64,000 nucleotides of DNA, taken from assembly GCF_947500975.1 (NCBI RefSeq), contig NZ_CANMUE010000005.1, positions 124,001 through 188,000 on the forward strand, written 5' to 3'. A program made the translations under genes and the position numbers. Numbering within the stretch: position 1 is the first letter of the stretch; each line of letters begins with the position of its first letter. This DNA comes from an uncultured Polaribacter sp. GTDB lineage: Bacteria; Bacteroidota; Bacteroidia; Flavobacteriales; Flavobacteriaceae. The notes beneath the pieces were generated by a model, which made no database searches, was not told the DNA's origin, and saw only the letters and a list, made by a program, of their open reading frames with translations. This document shows, in pieces, positions 27,258-36,043 of the stretch.

Positions 27258-29696
27258 TTAGTTTTTAGGTTGTAAAATTCTTTTAATTTTTGCTAAACAA
27301 TCTCTATAATGATATTTGGTAATAAGGTTTGTCCTTCTGTCTTTAGCAATTGTTAATAAAGAATTTAAGCTTTGTAATTCTGCTCTTGCAATTGACTGTA
27401 TGTCAGAATTTTGTGAGTTTTTGTCATTCATTAATTTTTCTAGTCTATCTATATAAGATTTTTGAAGGTTACGTCTAAAAACATCTACATTTTTAATATA
27501 ACTTACTTCGTTGAAAATACCTTTTCTTAAATCTCTTACCATCTCTGCAACAGAATAATAATTATCTTGAATTAATTCGAGATCAATCATTCTTTTTAAC
27601 CTAGTGGTATTTAAAATTGTGTACAAATGTCTGTTTTGTAATCGTAAAATTCTATCCGTATAACCAGCTTCATCAGTATTTGCTAAAATATTTTTATCAA
27701 CTAGCCATTCTTGAGTTTTAAAAGCGTTTTCTTGTAACCACTTTAAAGCTTCTTTTTGTTTTTCTTTTGTAACAGCGGTGTATACATTTCCGTTTTGGCT
27801 TGGTTTCTTATTGTATTCATAAATACCACCAATATTACCAGTAACATGCCCTACATATCTGCTCCAAACTCCTAAAAGTTCGCCATATAATTCTGATAGA
27901 TCTTCATAATTATTTGTTTGATTTGAAGTCCAACTTGGTAAATTTTTAGCAACTATTTTTAAATTACTGATTCCGTAGGTAGAAGCTTTAACTTGATCGT
28001 TTCCAATACCTTCTGTTTGTGAAGAAGGGTCATAGCGTTTATTTCCAAATCTGTAAATAGGATTTTCAGCTTTCTCAGAAATCCATTTATCTAACGTTGC
28101 TAATTCATCTTCAGGTTTTTTAGTATTCGGAATTTGTCTATATCCCCAATTGATAGAGTAGTGGTCATAAGGGCCTAATTGGCGAATAAACCGTATGTTT
28201 TTATCACCGGGTTGTGCAACATAATTATAACGAGCATAATCCATTATGGTTGCTGCAATTCCGTATTTTTGAGTAAAATTTCCGGAGCGTAATGAATCTA
28301 CAGGATATGCATAACTAGCTGCCATATTATGAGGTAAACCTAATGCATGACCCACTTCATGTGAAATTACCATGCGCATCATTTCTCCAATTTCTTCAGC
28401 AGGAGTATCTAAAGTTCTAGCAGAAGGGTTTGCAGCTCCAGTTTCTAATAAATATCTGTTTCTATAAGAACGTAAATGGTTGTGGTACCAAATAACATCA
28501 CTCTCAATAATTTCTCCAGTTCTTGGGTCAGAAACACTTGGTCCCATTGCATTTCTGGTTGTGCTTGCTACATATCTTATAGATGAATAGCGAATATCTT
28601 CCATACTAAATTCAGGATCTTCATCTTTTGTTGGAGGATATTTTGCCATAATTGCATTTTTAAAACCAGCGGTTTCAAAAACTTTTTGCCAATCATCTAC
28701 TCCTTGTTTTATGTATTTTCTTAATTTTTTTGGAGTTGCAGGATCTAAATAATAAATAATTGGTTTTTTTGGTTCAACCAATTCACCACGATTATAAGCA
28801 GCCAAATCTTTGGGTTCTAGTCGCCAACGCCTTATGTATCTTTTGTCGTCAGCTTTTAAAGCTTCAGAATTATAATCTATATTTCCGATAGAAAAATAAC
28901 CAACTCTTTTGTCATAAAGCCTTGGTATCATTTTGTCTTCTGGCAATAAAATCATAGATTGATTTACTCGAATTGTAATTGTATTTGTTCTTGAATTACT
29001 AGGCGGTGTATCAGCATCAAACGTAAAATCTTGAACAACTTCAATATTTTTAGGGTAACTTTTTATATTGTTGATGAAGCTTCTTGATGCGTCTAATCTC
29101 TTTACTTTGTATCTTTTTCTAAATCTAGATGGTAAAGCCGTAATTGCTTTCACATCTGAAGAGAAAAATTTTGTGACATCAACCAAAATAGCCGTAGAAT
29201 CTAGGTTTTCAGTTTTTACATCAAAAGCGTAAATAATTGGTTCTAAATTGTTTGCTTTTACAGATTTGTAAATAGGCAAAGAGTCATTTGCAACTGCATT
29301 GTAGGATTTTACTTTTAATAAAACCTTGTTTTTAAAATGTTCCCAAACGATTACTTGTGTGTTTATTTTTGAGCCAGCATTTACATAACCACCACCTAAT
29401 CCGGCAGGTATTTCTTTAATTCTGGTTACTAATAACATTTCTTTTCCTAAAAATGATTTAGGAATTTCATACATATACTTATCCTTGGTTTCGTGCACTT
29501 TAAAAAGCCCATCGTCTGTTTTTGTTTTTTTCGTTACAAAATCTGAATATTTTGAAGTCTTATTTTTCTCAGGAATTGATGTTGTTGTTTTGGAGTCTTT
29601 ATTTTTTGATTTTTTTCTTTGTGCAATTATCTCAGAAGGTAATGCAATGGCTAAAATTAATGATAATAGTAGTAGTTTCTTCATATATTTATTCAT
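27258..29696 (-). CDS. Secreted zinc metalloprotease with HExxHxxGxxH site (DUF5117/DUF5118 type)
   Basis: This 812-residue protein has a signal peptide (KLLLLSLILAIALPSEIIAQ); either Met1 or Met5 could be the start. After a polar linker come the DUF5118/DUF5117-like regions (KYMYEIPKSFLGKEMLLV; RRWRLEPKD) and a metzincin zinc site HEVGHALGLPH at His446, His450 and His456, with Glu447 as base. A Met-turn-like ATIMDYARYNY follows. The family is common in Bacteroidota, probably cell-envelope associated; substrates are unknown. It is transcribed toward the DUF2851 gene. Confidence 0.9.
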   Translation of the reverse strand: MNKYMKKLLLLSLILAIALPSEIIAQRKKSKNKDSKTTTSIPEKNKTSKYSDFVTKKTKTDDGLFKVHETKDKYMYEIPKSFLGKEMLLVTRIKEIPAGLGGGYVNAGSKINTQVIVWEHFKNKVLLKVKSYNAVANDSLPIYKSVKANNLEPIIYAFDVKTENLDSTAILVDVTKFFSSDVKAITALPSRFRKRYKVKRLDASRSFINNIKSYPKNIEVVQDFTFDADTPPSNSRTNTITIRVNQSMILLPEDKMIPRLYDKRVGYFSIGNIDYNSEALKADDKRYIRRWRLEPKDLAAYNRGELVEPKKPIIYYLDPATPKKLRKYIKQGVDDWQKVFETAGFKNAIMAKYPPTKDEDPEFSMEDIRYSSIRYVASTTRNAMGPSVSDPRTGEIIESDVIWYHNHLRSYRNRYLLETGAANPSARTLDTPAEEIGEMMRMVISHEVGHALGLPHNMAASYAYPVDSLRSGNFTQKYGIAATIMDYARYNYVAQPGDKNIRFIRQLGPYDHYSINWGYRQIPNTKKPEDELATLDKWISEKAENPIYRFGNKRYDPSSQTEGIGNDQVKASTYGISNLKIVAKNLPSWTSNQTNNYEDLSELYGELLGVWSRYVGHVTGNIGGIYEYNKKPSQNGNVYTAVTKEKQKEALKWLQENAFKTQEWLVDKNILANTDEAGYTDRILRLQNRHLYTILNTTRLKRMIDLELIQDNYYSVAEMVRDLRKGIFNEVSYIKNVDVFRRNLQKSYIDRLEKLMNDKNSQNSDIQSIARAELQSLNSLLTIAKDRRTNLITKYHYRDCLAKIKRILQPKN

Positions 29697-29763
29697 TGGT
29701 AATTATAACGTGAAAATACCAAAAAAATATCGTTATTTATTTTAAGTACTATGTTAAAATGAA

Positions 29764-29793
29764 AAAAACTCAAACTTTTTAGTTTGAGTTTTT
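29764..29793 (-). terminator. Bidirectional-looking intrinsic terminator
   Basis: A perfect 13-bp palindrome AAAAACTCAAACT / AGTTTGAGTTTTT with a TTTT loop ends in T runs on both strands. It lies just after the 2-oxoacid dehydrogenase gene on the minus strand and before the metalloprotease start, so it should end the dehydrogenase transcript. Confidence 0.8.
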
Positions 29794-29817
29794 GTAAAAA
29801 TATTTATACTATTTTTT

Positions 29818-32271
29818 TTAATACAAACTCTTAAATTTATTTGGATTTGCCTCATGCATAATTTCGTATATTTTTTCAAAAATATCTTCTGCAGAAGGTT
29901 TTGAAAAGTAATCACCATCCGTACCATAAGCAGGTCTGTGTGCTTTTGAGGTTAATGTAGCTGGTTTGCTGTCTAAGTATTGATAACCATTTTGATTTTC
30001 TAAAACTTCTTGTAGAATATAGGCAGAAGCTCCACCAGGAACATCTTCATCAACAATTAGTAATTTGTTTGTTTTGGCTAAACTTTTTACACAATCATGA
30101 TTGATGTCGAAAGGTAATAAACTTTGTGCATCAATAATTTCTACATCAATATTAACTTGGCTTAAGTCTTTAGCTGCTTCTTCTACTAAGCGTAAAGTAG
30201 ATCCGTAAGAAATAATAGTAATATCTGTTCCTTCTTTTACAGTTTCGACTACACCAATTTGAGTTTTAAATTCACCTAAATTTGTAGGTAATTCTTCTTT
30301 TAAACGATAGCCGTTTAAACATTCAATAACTAAGGCAGGATCATCACCTTCTAACAAAGTGTTGTAAAAACCAGCTGCTTTTGTCATGTTTCTTGGTACT
30401 AAAACGTGTATGCCTCTTAGGTTGTTTATTATTCCACCCATTGGTGAGCCAGCATGCCAAATCCCTTCTAAACGATGACCTCTTGTTCTAATAATTAATG
30501 GTGCTTTTTGTTTGCTAAAAGTTCTATAGCGTAAGGTTGCCAAATCGTCACTCATTATCTGTAAAGCATATAATAAGTAATCTAAATATTGTATTTCTGC
30601 AATCGGTCTTAAGCCTCGCATTGCTAAACCAATTCCTTGACCAATTATGGTTGCTTCTCTAATTCCGGTATCAGAAATTCTAATATCTCCAAACTTTTCC
30701 TGAAGTCCTTCTAAACCTTGATTAACATCACCAATAAAACCTGCGTCTTCACCAAAAATAACAACATCATTATGTTTCTTTAGTAGTGCGTCAAAATTAT
30801 CTCTCATGATAATTCTTGCATCTACAAAATTTCTTTCTTGAGGATAAACTGGTTTTTTCTCCAGCTGATTTAATGCACTTAAATCAGTTTCACTAATTAA
30901 ATGTGTAGAGTATTTTTGATAAGCATTTTTTAGTGATGATTTTATAAAGTTTTGTAATGCTATTTTTTCGACAAAATTTTCATCTTTTATATAGCGTAAA
31001 CATTTTCTAGCTGTTGATAAAACATCTTTTCTTGTAGGCTCAATAATACTTAATAAGTCGTTTCTATATTTATTGATAAATGTTCCGTTTTTACTTTTGC
31101 TAGCAATTTTTTCAAGAATTTCTGCTGTCTTAGAAAGTTCGGATTTAATTTCGTCTAAGTAAGCATTCCAGGCATTTCTTTTGGCGCTAGCAACTTCTTT
31201 TTTTGCACTTTTGTCTAGTAAAATTAATTCTTCTTCAGAATCTACAAAGCGTAAAACTTCTCCAGTTTCAGTTTCTAGTTCAAAATCTAAAATCCATTTA
31301 CGCATTTTGGTAATGCAATCGTGGTTTTTTTCCCAAAGTAACCTTGCTTTGTCTTTATATCTTTCATGAGATCCAGAAGTAGAATGGCCTTGAGGTTGAG
31401 TTAATTCTTTTACATGAATTAAAACAGGTACATGTTCTTCTCTTGCAATTTTTTCTGCTTTTTGATATACGTTAATAAGTTGTGTATAATCCCAACCATT
31501 TACAACAAAAATTTCATACCCATTTGTATCATTATCTCTCTGGAATCCTTTTAAAATTTCAGAAATACTTTCTTTAGTTGTTTGATGTTTTGCGTGTACA
31601 GAAATACCATATTCATCATCCCAAACACTCATTACCATTGGCACTTGTAGTACGCCAGCAGCATTTATGGTTTCAAAAAATAACCCTTCACTCGTGCTTG
31701 CGTTACCAATTGTACCCCAAGCAACCTCATTACCATCAATAGAAAAATTAGTTTTATTTTGTACGCTTTTTTCGTTTCTATAAATTTTTGAAGCTTGTGC
31801 TAAACCTAATAAACGAGGCATTTGACCAGCGGTAGGTGATATATCTGAGCTAGAATTGTATTGTTGGGTTAAGTTTTTCCAGCTGCCATCTTCATACAAA
31901 CTATGAGTTGCAAAATGACCTCCCATTTGCCTACCAGCAGACATTGGGTCTGCTATAATATCTGTATGCGCATATAAGCCAGCAAAAAATTGTTGAGCAG
32001 TAAGTTCTCCAATTGCCATCATAAAAGTTTGATCTCTATAATATCCAGATCTAAAATCTCCTTTTTTAAAGGCTTTTGCCATGGCTAATTGAGGCACTTC
32101 TTTTCCATCACCGAAAATTCCAAATTTAGCCTTACCCGTTAAAACTTCTCTTCTACCCAATAAACTACATTCTCTACTAATTTTAGCAATTTTGTAGTCT
32201 TTTAGAACTTCTGCTTTAAAATCATTGAATGAAATTTCTTTGGTTTTAGAGGGGATTGTTTTTTGCAACAT
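29818..32271 (-). CDS. 2-oxoacid dehydrogenase E1, fused alpha and beta subunits
   Basis: This 817-residue protein joins E1 alpha (first about 400 residues: GRQMGGHFATHSL, and thiamin-diphosphate region WGTIGNASTSEGLFFETIN) to E1 beta (NFVDARIIMRDNFDALLKKHNDVVIFGEDAGFIGDVNQGL in part, FAEIQYLDY-like IAEIQYLDYLLYALQ, and IRTRGHRLEG). The length equals the sum of the two separate chains. It decarboxylates branched-chain 2-oxoacids (or acetoin/pyruvate-type substrates) and passes the acyl group to lipoyl-E2. No E2 or E3 gene is adjacent. The branched-chain specificity is inferred from the family. Confidence 0.92.
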   Translation of the reverse strand: MLQKTIPSKTKEISFNDFKAEVLKDYKIAKISRECSLLGRREVLTGKAKFGIFGDGKEVPQLAMAKAFKKGDFRSGYYRDQTFMMAIGELTAQQFFAGLYAHTDIIADPMSAGRQMGGHFATHSLYEDGSWKNLTQQYNSSSDISPTAGQMPRLLGLAQASKIYRNEKSVQNKTNFSIDGNEVAWGTIGNASTSEGLFFETINAAGVLQVPMVMSVWDDEYGISVHAKHQTTKESISEILKGFQRDNDTNGYEIFVVNGWDYTQLINVYQKAEKIAREEHVPVLIHVKELTQPQGHSTSGSHERYKDKARLLWEKNHDCITKMRKWILDFELETETGEVLRFVDSEEELILLDKSAKKEVASAKRNAWNAYLDEIKSELSKTAEILEKIASKSKNGTFINKYRNDLLSIIEPTRKDVLSTARKCLRYIKDENFVEKIALQNFIKSSLKNAYQKYSTHLISETDLSALNQLEKKPVYPQERNFVDARIIMRDNFDALLKKHNDVVIFGEDAGFIGDVNQGLEGLQEKFGDIRISDTGIREATIIGQGIGLAMRGLRPIAEIQYLDYLLYALQIMSDDLATLRYRTFSKQKAPLIIRTRGHRLEGIWHAGSPMGGIINNLRGIHVLVPRNMTKAAGFYNTLLEGDDPALVIECLNGYRLKEELPTNLGEFKTQIGVVETVKEGTDITIISYGSTLRLVEEAAKDLSQVNIDVEIIDAQSLLPFDINHDCVKSLAKTNKLLIVDEDVPGGASAYILQEVLENQNGYQYLDSKPATLTSKAHRPAYGTDGDYFSKPSAEDIFEKIYEIMHEANPNKFKSLY

Positions 32272-32296
32272 ACAATTATTTGTAATTTTGGTTATG

Positions 32297-32304
32297 CAAA
32301 GATA
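32297..32304 (-). promoter_or_regulatory. -7 box (TATCTTTG) of the E1 gene
   Basis: The minus strand reads TATCTTTGC, a full match to TAnnTTTG, 26 bases upstream of the start codon. A -33 TTG is not evident. Confidence 0.5.
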
Positions 32305-32411
32305 GTTTTTTTAGTTGATATATTAAAAATATCTAAAATGATTAAGAATATGTTAATATTTACAGGTTTATTTACTTGTTTGTTGTGAATTAAACAAAAT
32401 AGGGGTGTTTT

Positions 32412-35222
32412 TTATAAAAATCCTCTTCTAAAAAAATTGTAAATACTGGATATTTGTCCTGTTAATGTAAATCTAATTTTTTCTGGATAAGCATTTTGAG
32501 AGATTTCCCAACCATTGTTTGAGTATAAAGGAAAGTAAAATTCGAAAATATTATGAACAAAATTCAATCTGATGCCGTTATTAAAGGCAAAGTAAATTGG
32601 CTTATTTTTATTTTTTAAAAAGGCAACATCGTTATAAAATTCTATCCATCTCCAAAGACCAATACTCGAATTAAAAGCTGCCATATATTGATTGGCAAAT
32701 CTTGTAGGTAAAACAGATTTAAAACCACCTTCAGTAATTATAAATTGTTGGCTAAAAAAACCTGTTTGCTCTGAGCGTCCATAATAGTTATGCTGAAATA
32801 AATAATCATTTGTTCTGTCTAAACCAAAGTTGAAATAGTTTCCGGTAGAATTATTTTTTAAAAAAGCACCTGCAAAAAACCTAAAATCTAATTGAGTATC
32901 AGAATCTGTTAACGATCTAAAACGAATGTCTGCAGCAATTTTAGAAAAATTTTTGGCAAACTCTACATTAAAATTATATCTAAATTCTTTTATTATATCT
33001 GGGTTAATATAATTATAGTTCAAACTTAGAACATTATAATTATCTTGTTCGGTTTTTATTTCTGATGATGCAACGTCTTTTTCAATATGCACAATTTTTG
33101 CTGTAAATGATTCTGAAGTGGCATCTCTTAGTGATTTCCTTTTAAATCTAATATCTATAAACGGAATTAATGAATTGTAGGATAAATTTTGTTTGTAATC
33201 TCTTGTAGATCCTGCAATTCCATATCTAATCTTGTAAATGTTAGTTTTTTCAAAATATTGATTATACATAACCGAAAATGAGCCTGCTATTGTATTACTC
33301 TTAAAACCGTACGAAGGTGAGATTGAGATTTCTAAATTTCTTTTTATAAATGGTTTGTTATGTATTTTTGCACCTAAAAGTAAACCGTTGTAAAAGTTAT
33401 ATCCAAAAGTTGGTTGATAAAAAAGTTGATTGTAATATGGCTCTTGAATGTCTTTTATAAAACTCAATTTTAAAGGTTTATTAAAGAGTTTATTTTCTAA
33501 ACTTTTCCAGTTATCTAAAGTGTTTAATTCGGGGTAAATATTTTCGTAATTTAAAGAAACCTTATTAATATTTTTACTAGATAGTGTAATTGTTTTGGTG
33601 TCATTAACATCGTTAATCCATTTTTTAAAAATAATTTCTTTATTATTTAAACCATATAATAAAACAGGGGTTGTAATGTTTCTTTTATTTCTGATGGTAA
33701 CATCTATGCTATCTTTTTTTGGTGCTACTTTGTCAATTGTATAATCTATTTTTTTATTAGTTTTAATAAAATCATTAAAAAACCAATCAATATTTTTATC
33801 TGTTTTATTGGTTAATATTTTTTGAAACTCTTTACTGCTAATTAATTTTGTATGATTTTTTTGATATAATTCTTTAATACTTTCGTTTAAAATTTTTCCA
33901 CCTAAATAGCCTTTTAGATATTTGAAAGCTAAACCTGATTTGTATTTATTAGTTATTTTCCTATTAAAATTTGATAAAGAATCTGCAGATGTTGTTAATG
34001 CTTGGTCTAAAAATTTTCTTGATACAAATTGGTATATTAATGGATATTTATCATTAAAATCTAATTTTGAAATATTAAATTTTTTAATAAACCACAAGTT
34101 TGATACATTTCCTAATAGTTTAACTTCTGGGTAAAATTCATCAATATATTCTAACATTAAATAATTTTGTAAACCATTTAAAAACCAATAATCTTTTCTT
34201 TTGTTTAACAGTAAAGTGTTTTCTATATATTTTTTAGTTAAAGCCTTAAATATGGTTATGTCCCACTTAAAAGTATCAGAAAAAGGACGCATAAAATTTG
34301 GTAATTGATTTAGGCCATAAATAGGGTTTTTTTGTTGAGTAGTTTTATCAATAAAAATTTCTTGATGTGGATATCTTCCTAGATATTTTTCAATAAAGTT
34401 TATTTCTCTTTTTAAAATATTAGAGCTTATTTCATGGCTTATTTCTTCATTAAATATGTCTGTTTTGATATTAATATTCTGTGCCTTGAATGTTTTGAAT
34501 TGTTTTTTATTATTGATTGATAAAATAATATCAGTTTTTCCTTTTCCTGTTAAAGTATATTCTGCAAAACCTGCTTGGTGTTTTATAGTTTGCTGTAAGT
34601 TGCTTTCTAAAACTAGGTTTTTTGGAATCTTAATTTCGGCATTAAAGTTAGTTTGACATTCGTATAAATCATCAATGTTAAGGTTGCTCATTAATTGCCA
34701 GCTATCTGTATATATAGCTGGAGTTAAATACCAAAAACGTAAATGATAACCTTCTTTGGTTTTTCCATAATTGGTAAATTCTGCGCTTGGAATTTTTACA
34801 ATATAAGTAACAGATATTTTTGCGCTATCTTTTGGTTTTAAAGTATTTTTTAATGATATTTTTAAAATATCTGACTGATTCTTAAGTTCACTAAAACTTG
34901 TGTTTTCAAAGTTTACTGTTAGGTTTTTTATAGTAGAATTACCTAGTTTTTTTTCTTTTGCAAAGTATAGTTTTTTGTTAAAATCTTTTATAAAACGTTT
35001 GGATAGCGGTGTTTTTCTGTCTTTAAAACTGTTTGCCCAATTGTGTAAATAAATGTTTTTTAAAATTGAATCTGTATTGTTTAAAAAAATAATTTCTTGC
35101 TGAATAAGCAATTCATCTTTTTCCGTATCTAAAGTGGCTTTTAGTGATATTGAGTTTTTTTGAGCATAAGAAAACATGCAAATAAAAAAACAAAAAAGAA
35201 ATACTTTACATTTAGCTTTCAA
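32412..35222 (-). CDS. M1 aminopeptidase-like protein without zinc site, with C-terminal outer-membrane barrel-like domain
   Basis: This 936-residue protein has a signal peptide (FLFCFFICMFSYAQ). Residues about 22-240 look like the M1 N-terminal beta domain. Residues about 255-480 follow the M1 catalytic fold, but the HExxH position reads ALTKKYIENTLL (about 327-338) and the third-ligand helix reads WFLNGLQNYL (about 346-355), so zinc ligands and catalytic Glu are missing. From about residue 580 the sequence becomes aromatic-alternating beta strands ending in Phe-rich IYNFFRRGFL, like an outer-membrane barrel. I infer a non-catalytic envelope protein. Conservation in flavobacteria suggests it is not a pseudogene. 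Confidence 0.75.
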   Translation of the reverse strand: MKAKCKVFLFCFFICMFSYAQKNSISLKATLDTEKDELLIQQEIIFLNNTDSILKNIYLHNWANSFKDRKTPLSKRFIKDFNKKLYFAKEKKLGNSTIKNLTVNFENTSFSELKNQSDILKISLKNTLKPKDSAKISVTYIVKIPSAEFTNYGKTKEGYHLRFWYLTPAIYTDSWQLMSNLNIDDLYECQTNFNAEIKIPKNLVLESNLQQTIKHQAGFAEYTLTGKGKTDIILSINNKKQFKTFKAQNINIKTDIFNEEISHEISSNILKREINFIEKYLGRYPHQEIFIDKTTQQKNPIYGLNQLPNFMRPFSDTFKWDITIFKALTKKYIENTLLLNKRKDYWFLNGLQNYLMLEYIDEFYPEVKLLGNVSNLWFIKKFNISKLDFNDKYPLIYQFVSRKFLDQALTTSADSLSNFNRKITNKYKSGLAFKYLKGYLGGKILNESIKELYQKNHTKLISSKEFQKILTNKTDKNIDWFFNDFIKTNKKIDYTIDKVAPKKDSIDVTIRNKRNITTPVLLYGLNNKEIIFKKWINDVNDTKTITLSSKNINKVSLNYENIYPELNTLDNWKSLENKLFNKPLKLSFIKDIQEPYYNQLFYQPTFGYNFYNGLLLGAKIHNKPFIKRNLEISISPSYGFKSNTIAGSFSVMYNQYFEKTNIYKIRYGIAGSTRDYKQNLSYNSLIPFIDIRFKRKSLRDATSESFTAKIVHIEKDVASSEIKTEQDNYNVLSLNYNYINPDIIKEFRYNFNVEFAKNFSKIAADIRFRSLTDSDTQLDFRFFAGAFLKNNSTGNYFNFGLDRTNDYLFQHNYYGRSEQTGFFSQQFIITEGGFKSVLPTRFANQYMAAFNSSIGLWRWIEFYNDVAFLKNKNKPIYFAFNNGIRLNFVHNIFEFYFPLYSNNGWEISQNAYPEKIRFTLTGQISSIYNFFRRGFL

Positions 35223-35290
35223 ATTAATTTATTGTCTTTTTATAGGTTGATATTTTAAAAAATTAAACAGCTTTGTTTGTGAAAATAATT

Positions 35291-35998
35291 TTAAAAATTA
35301 GGTTTCAATTTATACTTAGCATAAAACTTGTTTAAGTGCTCTATAGCTTCATCAGCAGTATCAACAACTCTAAATAAATTTAAATCTTTTTCACTAATGT
35401 TTCCTTCTTCTAAAAGAGTGTTTTTAATCCAATCTAATAAACCTCCCCAAAATTTTGTTCCCACTAAAACAATAGGAAAACGACCAATTTTATGTGTTTG
35501 AATTAGTGTAATAGCTTCAAAAAGTTCATCCATAGTTCCAAATCCACCTGGCATGACAACAAAACCTTGAGAGTATTTTACAAACATAACTTTACGAACA
35601 AAAAAGTAATCGAAATCTAAACTTTTACCTTGATCTATCCAAGGGTTGTCATGTTGCTCAAAAGGTAATTCGATATTTAAACCAACAGAAACACCTTTTC
35701 CTCTATTAGCACCTTTGTTACCAGCTTCCATAATACCTGGTCCACCACCAGTAATTACACCAAAACCATTTTGTGTTAATTTGTATGCAACTTCTTCTGC
35801 TAATTTATAATAAGGATGATCTGGTTTTGTACGTGCAGATCCAAAAATAGAAACACATGGCCCTATTTTACTTAATCTTTCATATCCTTCAACAAATTCT
35901 GCCATAATTTTAAATATGGCCCAAGAATCGTTAGTTTTTATTTCGTTCCAAGTTTTTGCTTGTAATTTTTCTTTTATTTTTCTATCATCATTTGTCAT
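35291..35998 (-). CDS. LOG family protein (cytosolic nucleotide phosphoribohydrolase)
   Basis: This 235-residue protein has GGGPGIMEAGNKGA and PGGFGTMDELFEA, the two signatures of the TIGR00730/LOG lysine-decarboxylase-like family. Such enzymes hydrolyse nucleoside 5'-monophosphates at the N-glycosidic bond; plant and some bacterial members release cytokinins. The old label lysine decarboxylase is incorrect for the family. It is 45 bases downstream of uvrA on the same strand. Confidence 0.92.
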   Translation of the reverse strand: MTNDDRKIKEKLQAKTWNEIKTNDSWAIFKIMAEFVEGYERLSKIGPCVSIFGSARTKPDHPYYKLAEEVAYKLTQNGFGVITGGGPGIMEAGNKGANRGKGVSVGLNIELPFEQHDNPWIDQGKSLDFDYFFVRKVMFVKYSQGFVVMPGGFGTMDELFEAITLIQTHKIGRFPIVLVGTKFWGGLLDWIKNTLLEEGNISEKDLNLFRVVDTADEAIEHLNKFYAKYKLKPNF

Positions 35999-36043
35999 AA
36001 TCTGTATTTTTTATTTTGTAAACTTACTAAAAAAGTAAGCTAA

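Noticed and set aside
29485..29745. Plus-strand frame opposite the metalloprotease signal region
   Set aside because: Product is Phe/Ser-rich and has no independent support.
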